NCBI GenBank assembly: GCA_012932295.1 | Contig: JAAONU010000006.1 | Span: forward strand, 31,026,882 to 31,090,881 | Direction of reading: 5' to 3' | Source: Cyclina sinensis | Lineage: Eukaryota; Mollusca; Bivalvia; Venerida; Veneridae | Length of the DNA: 64,000 nt | Shown: piece after piece, positions 36,247 to 48,426 of the stretch | Numbering within the stretch: position 1 is the first letter of the stretch | How the letters are laid out: the number at the start of each line of letters is the position of its first letter | Notes under the pieces: generated by a model | The model's input: only the letters and a program-made list of their open reading frames with translations | What the model was told of the DNA's origin: nothing | Database searches by the model: none | Translations under genes and position numbers: made by a program

Positions 36247-37159
36247 ATACCCCCGCTTCGAAGAAGGGTGGGGGGGCGGTATACTGTTTTACCCTTGCCC
36301 GTGTTTGTGTCCGTCCGTCCGTAACAAATTTCCGTTGCAGTTTTCTCAGCAACTTTAACATGCAGAAGCCTGATATTTCACATATTGCTAAAACCTATAG
36401 TCCCATATGGTGTAAAGCGATTTTATGCTCCTTGCTCATCTACTTCCTGTTTACCGAATATTTTTAGATTTTGTCACTATATAGGTGCATTACATCAACC
36501 AAACGACATCTTTATTTTCCGTCGCAGTTTTTTAAGCAACTATAGCATGCAGCCGCTTGATATTTTGCATATTGCTTTATCGTATAGTCCCATATGGTGT
36601 AAAGCGATTTTATGCTCCTTGCTCATCTACTTCCTGTTTACCGAACACTTAGATTTTTACACATAGTTGACATTTTACACATAGTTGACATACATTCACA
36701 ATTTCCGTAGTTTTCTCAGCAACTATAAGATGCAGCCGCCTGATATTTTGCATATTGCTTTATCCTATAGTCCCATATGGTGTAAAGCGATTTTATGCCC
36801 CTTGCTCATCTACTTCCTGTTTACCGAATACTTAGATTTTTACACATAGTTGACATACATCCACAATTTCCGTCACAGTTTTCTCAGCAACTATTAGATG
36901 CAGCAGCCTGATATTTTGCATATTGCTTTATCCTTTAGTCCCATATGGTGTAAAGCGATTTTATGTAATACCTGTTCATTATTCTGACCATTTTCATATC
37001 CATCTAGCTGTGCCTTGGATGAAGTTGTATTAAATTCAGGTAAATACTCGGAAAAATTTGACACTCTTTATACATATGACAAATGCAAATTACATTATGA
37101 AAGTCAAATTTCTGATAGCGGTGGTATCACTAGTGAGCATTAGCTTACAAATTTACTTG
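36247..37159 (+). mobile_element. Element L, putative non-autonomous Helentron-type (HINE/pearl-like) insertion
   Basis: A 913 bp insertion in a D monomer. The left end is ATACCCCCGC (36247-36256). A 9/10 inverted match GCGGTGGTAT lies at 37118-37127, followed by a near-perfect hairpin GTGAGC-ATTA-GCTTAC (37133-37148) and the end ACTTG. TT lies on both sides (36245-36246 and 37160-37161). After a GTCCGTCCGTCCG tract it holds four tandem units carrying TCCCATATGGTGTAAAGCG at 36401, 36588, 36771 and 36939 (187, 183, 168 bp). Frames of 86-93 codons follow these units; no replicase is present. Confidence 0.75.
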
Positions 37160-37500
37160 TTGTCAGTGTTATGGGTTCACTACTGTTATATTTTTCTTTT
37201 AATATTTTGCGGTAAGAGCTGCAATAAATCTGATTGAAATAATCTGCCTGTTTAAAAATAGAATATAAGATCATATTACTTCCTTCTTTTGTCATCAGTT
37301 TTCAACTATTCAATCAATGAGATACATTGTGATGCATTCTAATCAGTATCATAGGCAGAGTTATGGTATCTATTCTGAAAACCAGTGTATGAAACAGTTC
37401 ATGCTATCGTATTCTTAGGTCTGAAATGAGTAAAAGGTCAAAATACTAGAGGCAGAGTAATGTTAACCATTATTAAAACAAGTTTATCTTAAAATAAAAG
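37160..37500. repeat. D repeat, right of L
   Basis: D continues from TTGTCAGTGTTATGG through GCTGCAATAAATCTGATTG and CATAGGCAGAGTTATGG to GAGGCAGAGTAATG. Close to 35290-35640, suggesting these two D stretches are themselves duplicates. Confidence 0.8.
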
Positions 37501-37962
37501 CTGCAAAAAAAAACAACAAATGTTTATACAAAAACAAACAAATAAACATAAAAAAATAATATTTTTATTATAAATAAAAACTAAAATTGAATAAAAGAAT
37601 AACATAAAACCAGAATAATTTAGACAAAATTAAAAAAGGATAAAACTTAAATAAATTTAAAGAAAAATAATTAAAGTTGAAACTAAAATAAAATGAAACA
37701 AAAATACTAGAGGCAGAGTAATGTTAACCATTATTAAAACAAGTTTATCTTAAAATAAAAGCTGCAAAAAAAACAAACAAATGTTTATACAAAAACAAAC
37801 AAATAAACATAAAAAAAATAATATTTTTATTATAAATAAAAACTAAAATTGAATAAAAGAATAACATAAAACCAGAATAATTTAGACAAAATTAAAAAAG
37901 AAAACTTAAATAAATTTAAAGAAAAATAATTAAAGTTGAAACTAAAATAAAATAAAACAACA
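37438..37962. repeat. 261 bp tandem duplication across the D/A junction
   Basis: AAATACTAGAGGCAGAG starts at 37441 and again at 37702, a 261 bp period. The unit contains the end of D (AAACAAGTTTATCTTAAAAT), then A-like sequence to AAAGTTGAAACTAAAATAAA. The copies differ by only a few bases and homopolymer lengths, so the event is recent. Confidence 0.95.
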
Positions 37963-38950
37963 TAAAAGTAAACTAATTAAAGATGAAACCAAAACAGAAT
38001 AAAACAATAACATAAAAGCAGATTAATTAAACATGAAACTTAAATAGAATAAAACGATAAATTAAACGCAGAATATATCAAAATAAAAAAATAGAATAAA
38101 ACAATAAATTAAAAGCAGATGAATTAAACATGAAACTTAAATAGAATAAAACGATAAATTAAACGCAGAATATATCAAAATAAAAAAAATAGAATAAAAC
38201 AATAAATTAAAAGCAGATTAATTAAACATGAAACTTAATAGAATAAAACAATAAATTTAAAGCAGAATATATCAAAATAAAACTAAAATAGAATAAAACA
38301 ATAAAATAAAAGCAGATTAATTATACACAAAACTTAAATAGAAGAAAACAAAAAATTAAAAGCAAATTAATTAAACACGAAATAAAATAAAATAATGAAA
38401 CAAAGGCAGATTAATAAAAGACAAAACTTAACTAGAATATAACAGTAAAATAAAAGCACATTAATAAAAGATGAAACTTAAATAGAATAAAACAATAAAA
38501 TCAATGGAGTTTAATTAAAGATGAAACTGAAATAGAATAAAACAATAAATTAAATGCAGATTAATTAAAGACAAAACTTTTATAGAGTTAAACCATAAAA
38601 TAAAATCAAATTTTTTTAGGATGAAACAAAAATATAATAAAACAATAAAATAAAAGCAGATTAATTAAAGACAAAACTAAACTTTAAAAAAAAAAAAATA
38701 CAAGCAGATTAGTTAAAGATGTATTTAAAAGAATGAAGCCATAAAATAAAAGCAGATTTTTTAGGACGAAACAAAAATACAATAAAACAGTAAAATAAAT
38801 GCAGAAAAATTAAAGACAGAGCTAAAATTAGAATAAAACAATAAAAGCGCAGATTAATTTAAATCAGAACTGAAATAGAATGAAAACAGTACAATAAAAG
38901 CAGATTAATTAAAGACAAAATTCAAGTAGAATAAAGCAGTAAAATAAAAG
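37501..38950. repeat. A satellite, longest array
   Basis: About 1.45 kb of A monomers of a distinct subfamily (AGATTAATTAAAGACAAAAC, AACATGAAACTTAAATAG). Within 38000-38300 the repeat unit is a 97 bp dimer: ACGATAAATT or ACAATAAATT at 38054, 38151 and 38248. Ends at AAGCAGACTTTCCTCC, a diverged A-to-B junction. Confidence 0.9.
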
Positions 38951-39800
38951 CAGACTTTCCTCCTCCAGCCATCAATTACATTGAGATTTTCTCCCCGACC
39001 CAGGCTTTCCCTGTATCACAGAAGAATCTTAAACCCAATGCATAAGATAAAACATTCACCTTCTAACCTCCTTCCCCAAATCACAGGATCAAAGTTGCCC
39101 CCCAAGCCATGCCACCCAGATACTTTCCCTGATTGTCAAAACACATTTGACATTTCACATTACCAGGATCCTTCCTAAACCTTCTTTCCCAATTTGAAGC
39201 AAACATTGCATGAAAATTTACTCCTTAAAGCTCTTCCATAAACATTACCTATATTCTGCCCATCCCTCCTCTGATTCACAAAAAAAGCACATTTTATATT
39301 CAAAGAATCCCCCACTACCCTTATCATTATCAGTATTCTCACCCTAGCCCTCCTTCCCAAATTCACACAGCACATTCAAATCAATCCCTCCCTGGTCCAC
39401 AAAATTTTTTTCATATATATCTTAACTTATACCCTCCCCAACCCTCTCATTCCACAATCCACAAAGAAACATTCCATTCAGATTTACCCATCCTCACACT
39501 TACTACCTCTTCCCTCATCCTTCCCTGCTTCACAAAACACACATCACATTCATAGTACCCTCACCCAAATAATCCTTTACATTATTAGTTTCCTCCCCAG
39601 CCCTTTACACATAGAAGCTTTACCTCAGTTGCACAGTCAGGCAACAACCTTATATTCAGCCCTGTTCTTTAACCTCTAACATTTTGCCTCTTGCCTGATA
39701 AGCAAGATCTGACCAAGCGTTAGGTTTTACTGTCTCGTGAATATTGCCCTGATTTACAATCATATTTTCACAATCTTTCACAGGTCTTCCACAATAATTA
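38951..39800. repeat. B1 variant plus J module
   Basis: B1 38951-39570 is a diverged type II copy (CAGACTTTCCTCCTCCAGCC start). J 39571-39800 is the long form (TTATTAGTTTCCTCCCCAGC, GGCAACAACCTTATATTC, TTTTGCCTCTTGCC). Order relative to E is the same as at 16.6 and 24.6 kb. Confidence 0.8.
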
Positions 39801-40258
39801 ATCATTTATTTCATAAATTTATTCATTTATTTTAGGAAGAGCTTCAGTTAAGGACTTATATTTTAAGACTGATGGGATGTTGTGGCTTCGAAATAATTCT
39901 TTGTTTATTTTAAAGAACTGTTTTGGCTTGTGTTAGAGGACCTGTATAATTTAACAGTAGAGAGTGGTTTAGTTGAAAGACCATTTTTAGCTTAAGTTTA
40001 TATGGACCATTTGGATTTTAAAGAATGTATTGGCTTAAGTTGAAGGATTATTTGATTTTTGTTTTAGGACCATCAGGATTACTATTTAAGATGATATGGC
40101 TTAAGTTAAGGAAGAATTACTCTTGAGAAATGTTTTGGCTTAAGGTCAAGAGTTGTTTCGGCTGTATTTTAAAGTCCAGCTTGGGTTTTCTTTAAGGACC
40201 ATATTGGTGTTGCTTTCAGGATTATTTAGGATTAAGTTTAAGAACATGTAAAACTAAA
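39801..40258. repeat. E block
   Basis: Fifth E copy, without F or K: TTTATTTTAGGAAGAGCTTC, AGAACTGTTTTGGCTTGTG, CATCAGGATTACTATTTAAG, GTTTTGGCTTAAGGTCAAG. It is the most diverged of the five by eye. Confidence 0.8.
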
Positions 40259-40505
40259 AAAATCAAATAACAGAACTGAACCACTCAACTAAACTAAACT
40301 AAATAACAGAATAAGAACTAAACTAAGCTAAAAGAATAACATAAAATTACATCAGATTCAGTGTAAACGAAACTAAAGTAGAATAAAACAATAAAATAAA
40401 AGCAGATTACATAAAACCAAAACTATACAACAATAAAGCAATGAAAACAGATCGATTAAAAACAAAATTAAAATAAAACAAAGAATAAAATAAAGAATTT
40501 TAATA
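40259..40505. repeat. A satellite array, left of M
   Basis: Post-E transition (AACTGAACCACTCAACTAAA) and four A monomers, broken at GAATTTTAATA by element M. Continuation at 41051 restores the monomer sequence TTTAATAAAAAACTAAAATA. Confidence 0.85.
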
Positions 40506-41050
40506 CAAGAACTGTCACTGTAAGATGACAATGCCCCAGAAAGTAGTGCTTTGACCTTTGAGCTGAGAACCAGTCATTCTGGGGTCAACCTCAAATAAAT
40601 ACAGGTCAATGGGAAGGTCTTATCTAAAGCAGATTGTTTCTAAGTATGAAATAAATCCACTTACTAATAAGAAAGTTATGGCCAATGTTAAAGTTTATGG
40701 ACAGTTGGATCGTCAAGGTGAAGGTCATTCAGGTGTCAAGGTCAGATAAATATAGGTCAGTGGAAAGGTCTTGTCCAAAGGGGTGATGTATCCAAGTAGG
40801 CAGTAAATCCTTTTACTAATAAGAAAGTTATGGCCAATGTTAAAGCTTTTGGATAATTGGATCTTCAATGTGAATGTCGTTCATGGGTCAAGGTCAAATA
40901 AATATAGGTCAGTGGAAAAGTTTTGTCCAAAGGGGTGTTGTGTCCAAGTATAAGGTTAATCCACTCACTAAGAAAGTTATTGCTAATGTTGAAGTTTTTG
41001 GACGGACTGACGGACAGTTCTAAAACTATATGCCTCATTTCGGGGGCATT
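40506..41050 (-). mobile_element. Element M, putative Helentron-type (HINE/pearl-like) insertion, minus orientation
   Basis: A 545 bp insertion in A satellite. On the minus strand it starts AATGCCCCCGAAAT. Near the other end it has an inverted GGGGCATT, a short hairpin (TGTCA...TGACA at 40513-40530) and the terminus ACAGTTCTTG, the same layout and almost the same last 10 bases as K (ACAGTTCTAG). Three tandem units of about 150 bp carry GAAAGTTATGGCCAATG-type words at 40671, 40823 and 40972. GGACGGACTGACGGACAG near 41007 is the counterpart of the GTCCGTCC tract. No coding frame. Confidence 0.7.
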
Positions 41051-41282
41051 AAAAAACTAAAATAGAATAAAACAGTAAAATAAAAGCAGATTTAAAAAAA
41101 CAAAACTAAAAATAGTATAAAACACTAAGATGATTAAATAAAAAACTGAAATAAAATAAAACAATAAAATAAAAGCAGATTAATTAAAGATGAAATTAAA
41201 ATAGAACAAAACAATAAAATAAAACTTAAAGTAGATTTATTTAAGACAAACTAAAATAGAATAAAACAATAAAATGAAAGCA
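41051..41282. repeat. A satellite array, right of M
   Basis: Four or five monomers, ending at the standard A-to-B junction GAAAGCAGATTATCC. Marks the change from type II to type I higher-order repeats. Confidence 0.85.
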
Positions 41283-41800
41283 GATTATCCTTTCCCTGCC
41301 TTCCATTACATTAAGATCTACCCCTGAACCATTATCCCAACCCAGGCTTTTCCTATATCACAAAAGTATATTAAACCCAATATGTTACAAGTATTCTCCT
41401 CCTAATCTCCTTCCCCATGCCACAAAACACACATGTCACATTCAAAATTACCCTAAGTTAAGCTACCTTGATACTTTCCCAGATTCTCAAAACACATTTG
41501 ACACCTCACATTACCAGGATCCACCCTAATTGCCCCTTACCCAATCTATAAAGCAAACATCACATTCAAACTTACTCCTCATTGGTCTTCCATAAACATT
41601 ACCTATATCCTTCCGCATCCCTCCTTGGATTCACAAAGCACATATTGTATTCAAAGAATCCCCCTCTACCCTTATCATTATCAGTATCTTCCCTCAGCCC
41701 TCCTTCCCAAATTCACGCAGCACATTCAAATCAATCCCTTATACTACCCCAGTCTTTCCCTGATCCACAAAACCTATATCATATATATCTTTAGATTTAA
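41283..41800. repeat. B satellite, B1 block, truncated
   Basis: Type I B1 that stops at ACCTATATCATATATATC, before the last two monomers (CTTCCACAACCTAC onward) present in full copies. The truncation leads into a C remnant. Confidence 0.85.
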
Positions 41801-41834
41801 TGAAACTTGTTCATAAAGGTCCAGAATACTTTCT
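41801..41834. repeat. C segment remnant
   Basis: Only about 33 bp of C (TGAAACTTGTTCATAAAGG, CCAGAATACTTTCT) remains between B1 and B2, the rest having been lost on both sides. Right junction is TTCTAGCTGGAACCTCC, entering B2 at its ACTGGTACCTCC step. Confidence 0.9.
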
Positions 41835-43690
41835 AGCTGGAACCTCCACATTTCTTTCCAACATCCACAATTGACATGTCACATTTAAATCTACCTCCCC
41901 TTAACTTAATATCACCCATATCCTTCCCCACCCTTCCATTATATTCAGATTTACTCCCTGACCCTATCCCAACCCAGGCTTTCCTTCAATCATTAAAGTA
42001 TATTAAAGCCAATCCATTAGTAGAATTCTCCTCCTAATCTTTTTCTTCATGCCACAAAGCACACGTCACATTCAAAGTTACCCCAGGCCAAGCCAGCTTG
42101 ATTTTTCACTGATTCAAAAAACACATTTGACACTTCACATTACAAGAAGCCTCCCTCTAAATCCCCTTTTCCCAATTTATAAAGCAAACATCACATTCAA
42201 ACTTACTCCTTAGTCCCTACCACCATCACGTGAAACATTACCAGTATACTCTTCTATCTTTCCTTTCCCAAATCACATAACACACATTACATCCAAATTC
42301 CTCCCATCCCCTCGTAAAACAGTATTCATCCAAAGGTTGTCCCTGTCCCATAAAATATATCTAAAACCATTTCTCATTGAACATTACCAATATCCTCACC
42401 CACCCTCTTTCCCCAATCTACAAAACACCTTACATTTAAATTAACCCATCCCAAAACCACTCTTAACATTACCAGTATCCTTCTCAGATCCCATCTTCAC
42501 CAAAATTTCAAAGCACACATGTCATAATTACCCTCCTCGAACCATCCTAAAAATAGTTCCCTAAATGGTCTTCTTCAGATCCATAAAAATAGTTCACACT
42601 TAACATAATGGCTATCCACTCCAAACCCATCATCCCTTATTCATGCAGCACATCACATAAAAATTTCCACCTTCTCCCTACACTTTCCTGTAAATAACCT
42701 ATGTCACCCCAAACCACTTCTTCCCTGAATCACGAGGCACACTACACATTCAAAGTAACTCCCTACCACCATTATCTGAAACATTACCAGTATCGTCTCC
42801 TAACCTTCCTTTCCCACGTCACACAACACACATTACATAAAAATCGACCCCTTCCCCCAACTCCTCTGTACAAACTCCTCACACTTAAAGTTCTTCCCCG
42901 ATCCAGAAAACATATTTCACTCTTAAAATTACCAGTATCAAAAAAAGTAAACTAAAAGCAGATTACATAAAAACAAAACTAAAATAGATTAAAACAATAA
43001 AAAAACAGATTCAATCAAAGCAAAACTAAAGTAGAATAACACACATGACATTTAAATTAACCCCCAGCCCCTCAAAAACCCTAAGTCTCACCCTGATCCA
43101 CAAAACATCTCTCAAAGCATTTCTCACTTAACATTACCAATTACCTTCCCCACACTCCTTTCCCATTCCACAAATACATGTCACATGCAAATTTACCCTT
43201 CCACAAACCAACATTAACATTACCAGTATCCAAACCCCCATCTTCCCAAAAAATACTAAGCACATATGCCAGATTTTCTCCTCCTCCAATGATCCTAAAA
43301 ATAACATTGACCTAAATGGTCCTGTTTGGATCCACAAAAAATATTTCACACTAAACATAATAGCTGTCTTCTCCCACCCCTTCATCCCTTATTCATGAAG
43401 CACATCACATTTAAATTTACACCACCTTCCTGCACATCCCTTTACATTACCTATGTCTTCCCAAATCACCCCTTCCCTGATTCACGAGGAACACTACTCG
43501 TTCAAAGTAGTTCCCTTTTATCATTATCAGAAAGATTATCAGTATCCTGTCCTAATCTTCCTTCCCTAAATCATACAACACACATTACATCCAATTATAC
43601 CACTTCACTCACTCCCTCATTACCCCCTCTCACTTAAATTTTCTCCCTGATCCTTAAAACATGTTTCACTCTAAAAATTATCAGTATCAA
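41835..43690. repeat. B2, As and B3 blocks of type I unit
   Basis: B2 41835-42944, As 42945-43040, B3 43041-43690. Phase and monomer order match the 10.2 kb unit. B3 is slightly shortened by loss of the TTACAAACCCC step near 43625. Confidence 0.8.
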
Positions 43691-44585
43691 AACAATAAAA
43701 TAAACGCAGATTCAGTAAAAACGAGACAAAAATAGAATGAAGCGGTAAAATAAAATAGATCCAACAAAAACAATACTAAAATATAATAAAGCAATAAAAA
43801 TGAGCAGATTCAATAAAAACAAATCTAAAATAGAATAAAACAATAAAATAAAAGAAGTTTCAATAATAACATAAATAAAATAGAATAAAGCAATAAAAAA
43901 TGGATTCAATAAAACCAAAACTAAAACAGAATAAAAAAATAAAATAAAAATGGATTCAAGAAAAACAAAAATTAGAATAGAAAAAAAAACAATAAAATAA
44001 CAGCAAATAAGTTAAAAACAAAAATAAAGTAGAATGAAAAACAAGATAAAAGGAAATTGAAAAAATAACACCAGATTAAATAAAAACAAAACTAAAATGG
44101 AATAAAGCAAAAAGCAGATTAAATAAAAAAATAAAATAGAATAAATCAATAAGATAAAAGCAGATTAAATAAAAACAAAACTAAAATAAGAATAAAGCAA
44201 TAAAATAAAATAGCTTAAATTAAAACAATTGTAAAATAGAATAAAACGGTAACAATATTTTAATAAATCAAAACAAAGGTAAAATAGAACAAAATAAGAT
44301 AAAAGCAGATTGAAGAAAAACAAAAGTAAAGTCAAATCTCAGAATAAAAGAAAAGCAGATGAAATAAAAACAAAATTAAGATAAAATAAAAGAGAAAAAG
44401 TATAAGCAGAATAATTAAAAACAAGAATTAAATACAATAAAATATAAGTAGATTTATTCAGAACAGAACTGAAATAAGATAACACAATAAAATAAAAACA
44501 GATTAATTATAAGACAAAACTAAAATACAATAAAACAATCTAGTAAATCCAGGTTAATTAAAAACAAAACTAAAATAGAATAAGC
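43691..44585. repeat. A satellite array
   Basis: About 18 monomers in the standard variant order (AGATTCAGTAAAAACGAG first, AATGGATTCAAGAAAAAC, AGATTAAATAAAAAC, CGGTAACAATATTTTAATA, AGATTAATTATAAGAC last). Confidence 0.9.
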
Positions 44586-45254
44586 AGATTATCCTTCCCC
44601 TGCCTCCCCTTACATCATTACATAAAGATTTACCAAAAAACACCTAATCCCAACCCAGGCTTTCTCTGTATCACAAAGGTTTATTAAACCCAATATATTA
44701 CTAGTATTCTCCTCCTAATCTCCTTCCCCATGCCACAAAACACACGTCACATTCAAAGTTACACTAAGTTAAGCTACCTTGATACTTTCTTTCACTGATT
44801 CTCAAAACACATTTGACACCTCACATTACCAGGATCCTCCTTAACTGCCCCTTACCCAATCTATAAAACAAACATCACATTCAAACTTACTCCTTATTGG
44901 TCTTCCATAAACATTACCTATATCCTTCCGCATCCCTCCCCTGATTCACAAAGCACATATTGTATTCAAAGAATCCCCCTCTTCCCTTATCATTATCAGT
45001 ATCGTCCCTCAGCCCTCCTTCCCAAATTCACACAGCACATTCAAATCAATCCCTTATACTACCTTAGTCTTTCCCTGATCCACAAAACCTGTGTCATATA
45101 TATCATTTCTGATATCCTCCCCAATCCTGTCCTTCCACAACCTACTAGGAAACATCACATTCAAATTTACCAATCCCCACACTTGCTAAAACATTACCTT
45201 CATCTTCCCTCATCCTTCCTTCCCTGGTTTACAAAGCACATATAACATCCATAT
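44586..45254. repeat. B satellite, B1 block
   Basis: Type I B1 with CCTACTAGGAAACATCAC, the subvariant shared with 48.4 and 53.0 kb but not with the 5-13 kb copies (CTACTTGG). This splits type I units into a left-hand and a right-hand subfamily. Confidence 0.85.
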
Positions 45255-45610
45255 CATATTCCAATAATATGATTGACAGGGTTATGGTTTGACAATATTG
45301 ATTTCTTTCTATGATAATGTGAAAGTAGGAAGTGCACTTATGGTAATTTACAATTTCACCGGTCTGAACTTGTTCATAAAGGTCCAGAATACTTTCTTGA
45401 TTCCACATTTTAATTTTACGAAAGACAGTCTGGATGAATTTCAGTAGCTCATTTTGAAGTTTCACAACTTGTTTATAAAAATAACTGCATTTTCCATGAT
45501 GCAATGATTTATAAAATGATATCATTTCTACTGGTCTGCTATTGACCTTAAAATAACTCTAACAAAGTATTATACATTCTGCACACATGAAACCTTGATT
45601 ACCTTGGCCC
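45255..45610. repeat. C segment
   Basis: C copy missing about 15 bp at TTTCACAACTTGTTTATAAA (the CATCCTTGTGGCTTTGA step). Also has a one-base loss at GGTCTGAACTTG (others CTGAAACTTG), which happens to open a 98-codon minus-strand frame. Other copies are not open there. Confidence 0.85.
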
Positions 45611-47520
45611 ATACAACTTCAGACTCCCTGGTCTTTCCCTAATACAGGAAGGAAATGCACCCAAGACATAACTGGTACCTCCACATTTCTTTCCCACATC
45701 CACAAGTGACATGTCACATTCAAATCTACCTCCCCTTAACTTAATATCACCCATATCCTTCCCCACCCTTCCTTTATATTCAGATTTACTCCCCGACCCT
45801 ATCCCAACCCAGGCTTTCCCTCAATCAAAAAAGTGTATTAAAAACAATTCACTAGAATCCTCTTCCTTATCTTTTTCTTCATGCCACAAAGCACACGTCA
45901 CATTCAAAGTTACCCCAAGCCAAGCCAGCTTGATTTTTTCTTTGATTCAAAAAACACTTTTGACACTTCACATTACAAGGAGCCTCCCTCTAAATCCCCC
46001 TTTCCCAGTCTATAAAGCAAATATCACTTTCAAACTTACTCCTTAGTCCCTACCACCATCACCTGAAACATTACCAGTACTCTCCTATCTTTCCTTGCCC
46101 AAATCACATAACACATTACATCCAAATTTCCTCCCACCCCCTCACAAACAGTATTCACCCAAAAGTTTCCCTGTCCCATAAAAAATATCTAAAACAATTT
46201 CTCATTGAACATTACCAATATCCTCACCCACCCTCTTTCCCCATCTACAAAACACATAACATTTAAATTTACCCATCCCAAAACCACCCTTAACATTACC
46301 AGTATCCTTCTCAGATCCCATCATCACCAAAATTTCAAAGCACACGTCATAATTACCCTCCTTCAACCATCCTTAAATATTTCCCTAAATGGTCTTCTTC
46401 AGATCCATAAAAAAATTGCACACATAACATAATGGCTACCTACTCCCACCCCATCATCCCTTATTCATGCAGCACATCACATAAAAAATTCCACCTCCTC
46501 TCTGCACTTTCCTGTAAATTACCTATGTCACCCCAAACCATTTCTTCACTGAATCACGAGGCACACTACACATTCAAAGTAACTCCCTACCACCATTATC
46601 TGAAACATTATCAGTATCCTTTCCTAACCTTCCTTCCCAACGTCACACAACACAAATTACATAAAAATCTTCCCCTTCCCCCAACTCCCCCGTACAAACC
46701 CCTCTCACTTAGAGTTTTTCCCTGATCCACAAAACATATTTTTCACTCTTAAAATTATCAGTATCAAAAAAAGTAAAATAAATACAAATTAAATAAAAAC
46801 AAGACTAAAACAGATTAAAACAATAAAAAAACAGATTCAATAAAAGCAAAACTAAAGTAGAATAACACACATGACATTCAAATTTACCCCCAGCGCCTCA
46901 AAAACCCTAAGTCCCTCCATGATCTACAAAACATCTCTCAAACCATTTCTCACTTAATATTACCAGTTCCGTCCCTCACACTCCTTTCCTATTCCACAAA
47001 TACATGTCACATGCAAATTTACCCTTCCACAAACCAACCTTAACATTACCAGTATACTTCCAAAACCCCATTTTCCCAAAAATTACTAAACACATATGCC
47101 AGATTTACTCCTCCTCCAACGATCCTAAAAATTACATTGACCTAAATGGTTTCTTTTATATCCACAAAATATATTTCACACTAAACATAATAGCTGTCCT
47201 CTCCCGCCCCTTCATCCCTTATGAAGCACATCGCATTTAAATTTACACCTTCTCCCTGCACATCCCTTTACATTACCTATGTCTTCCTAAATCACCCCTT
47301 CCCTGATTCACGAGGCACACTGCTCATTCAAAGTAGTTCCCTACCACCATTATCTGAAAGATTATCAGTATCCTATCCTAATCTTCCTTCCCTAAATCAC
47401 ACAACACACATTACATCCAAATTTACCACTTCCCCCCACTCCCTCATTACCCCCTTACAAACCCCTCTCACTTAAATTCTCCCCCTGATCCTTAAAACAT
47501 GTTTCACTCTAAAAATTATT
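45611..47520. repeat. B2, As and B3 blocks of type I unit
   Basis: B2 45611-46764, As 46765-46865, B3 46866-47520. In B3 the TTATTCATGAAGCACATC step has lost TTCATG-like bases (CTTATGAAGCACATCGC at 47218). Confidence 0.8.
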
Positions 47521-48426
47521 AGTATCAAAACAATATAATAAAAGCAGATTCAATAAAAACGAGACAAAAATAGAATGAAGCGGTAAAATAAAATAGTTCC
47601 AACAAAAACAATACTGAAATAAATTTAAGTTATAAAAAATGAGCAGATTCAATAAAAACAAATCTAAAATAGAATAAAACAATAAAATAAAAGCAGTTTC
47701 AATAAAAACATATATAAAATAGAATAAAGCAATAAAAAATGGATTCAATAAAAACAAAACTAAAATTGAATAAAATAATAAAATAAAAATGGATTCAATA
47801 AAAACGAAAATTAGAATAGAAAAAACAACAAAATAACAGCAAATAAGTTAAAAACAAAAATAAAGTAGAATAAAAAAAACACGATAAAAGCAGATTGGAA
47901 AAAAACATAAAATAACAACAGATTAAATAAAAACAAAACTAAAATAGAATACATCAATAAGCAGATTAAATGAAAAATAAAATAGAATAAAACAATGAGA
48001 TAAAAGCAGATTAAATAAAAACAAAACTAACATACGATAAAACAATAAAATAAAATAGCTTAAATCAAAACAGCAGTAACATAGAATAAAACGGTTAACA
48101 TATTTTAATAAATCAAGACAAAGGTAAAATAGAACAAAATATGATAAAAGCAGATTGAAGTAAACAAAAGTAAAGTCAAATATAAGAATAAAAGAAAAGC
48201 AGATTAAATGAAAACAAAACTAAGATAGAATAAAACAAAAAAATATAAGCAGAGTAATTAAAAAAAACAACAATAAAACAATAAAATATAAGCAAATTTA
48301 TTAAAAACAAAACTGCAATAAGATAAAACAATAAAATAAAAACAGATTAATTATAAGAGAAAACTAAAATAATGTAAAACAATACAGTAAAACAAGATTA
48401 ATTTAAAACAAAACTAAAATAGAATA
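47521..48426. repeat. A satellite array
   Basis: About 18 monomers; same variant order as 43.7 kb. The AATACTGAAATAAATTTAAG monomer near 47610 is locally degenerate. Confidence 0.9.

Noticed and set aside
36207..36666. Frames of 86 and 93 codons in L, sharing the peptide SPIWCKAILCSLLIYFLFTE
   Set aside because: The shared peptide arises because the L core is a tandem repeat; the frames overlap each other and include the GTCCGTCC tract.
45229..45525. 98-codon minus-strand frame over C that looks protein-like
   Set aside because: A single-base loss at GGTCTGAACTTG, absent from the other C copies, joins two frames. The frame is therefore not conserved among the C copies.
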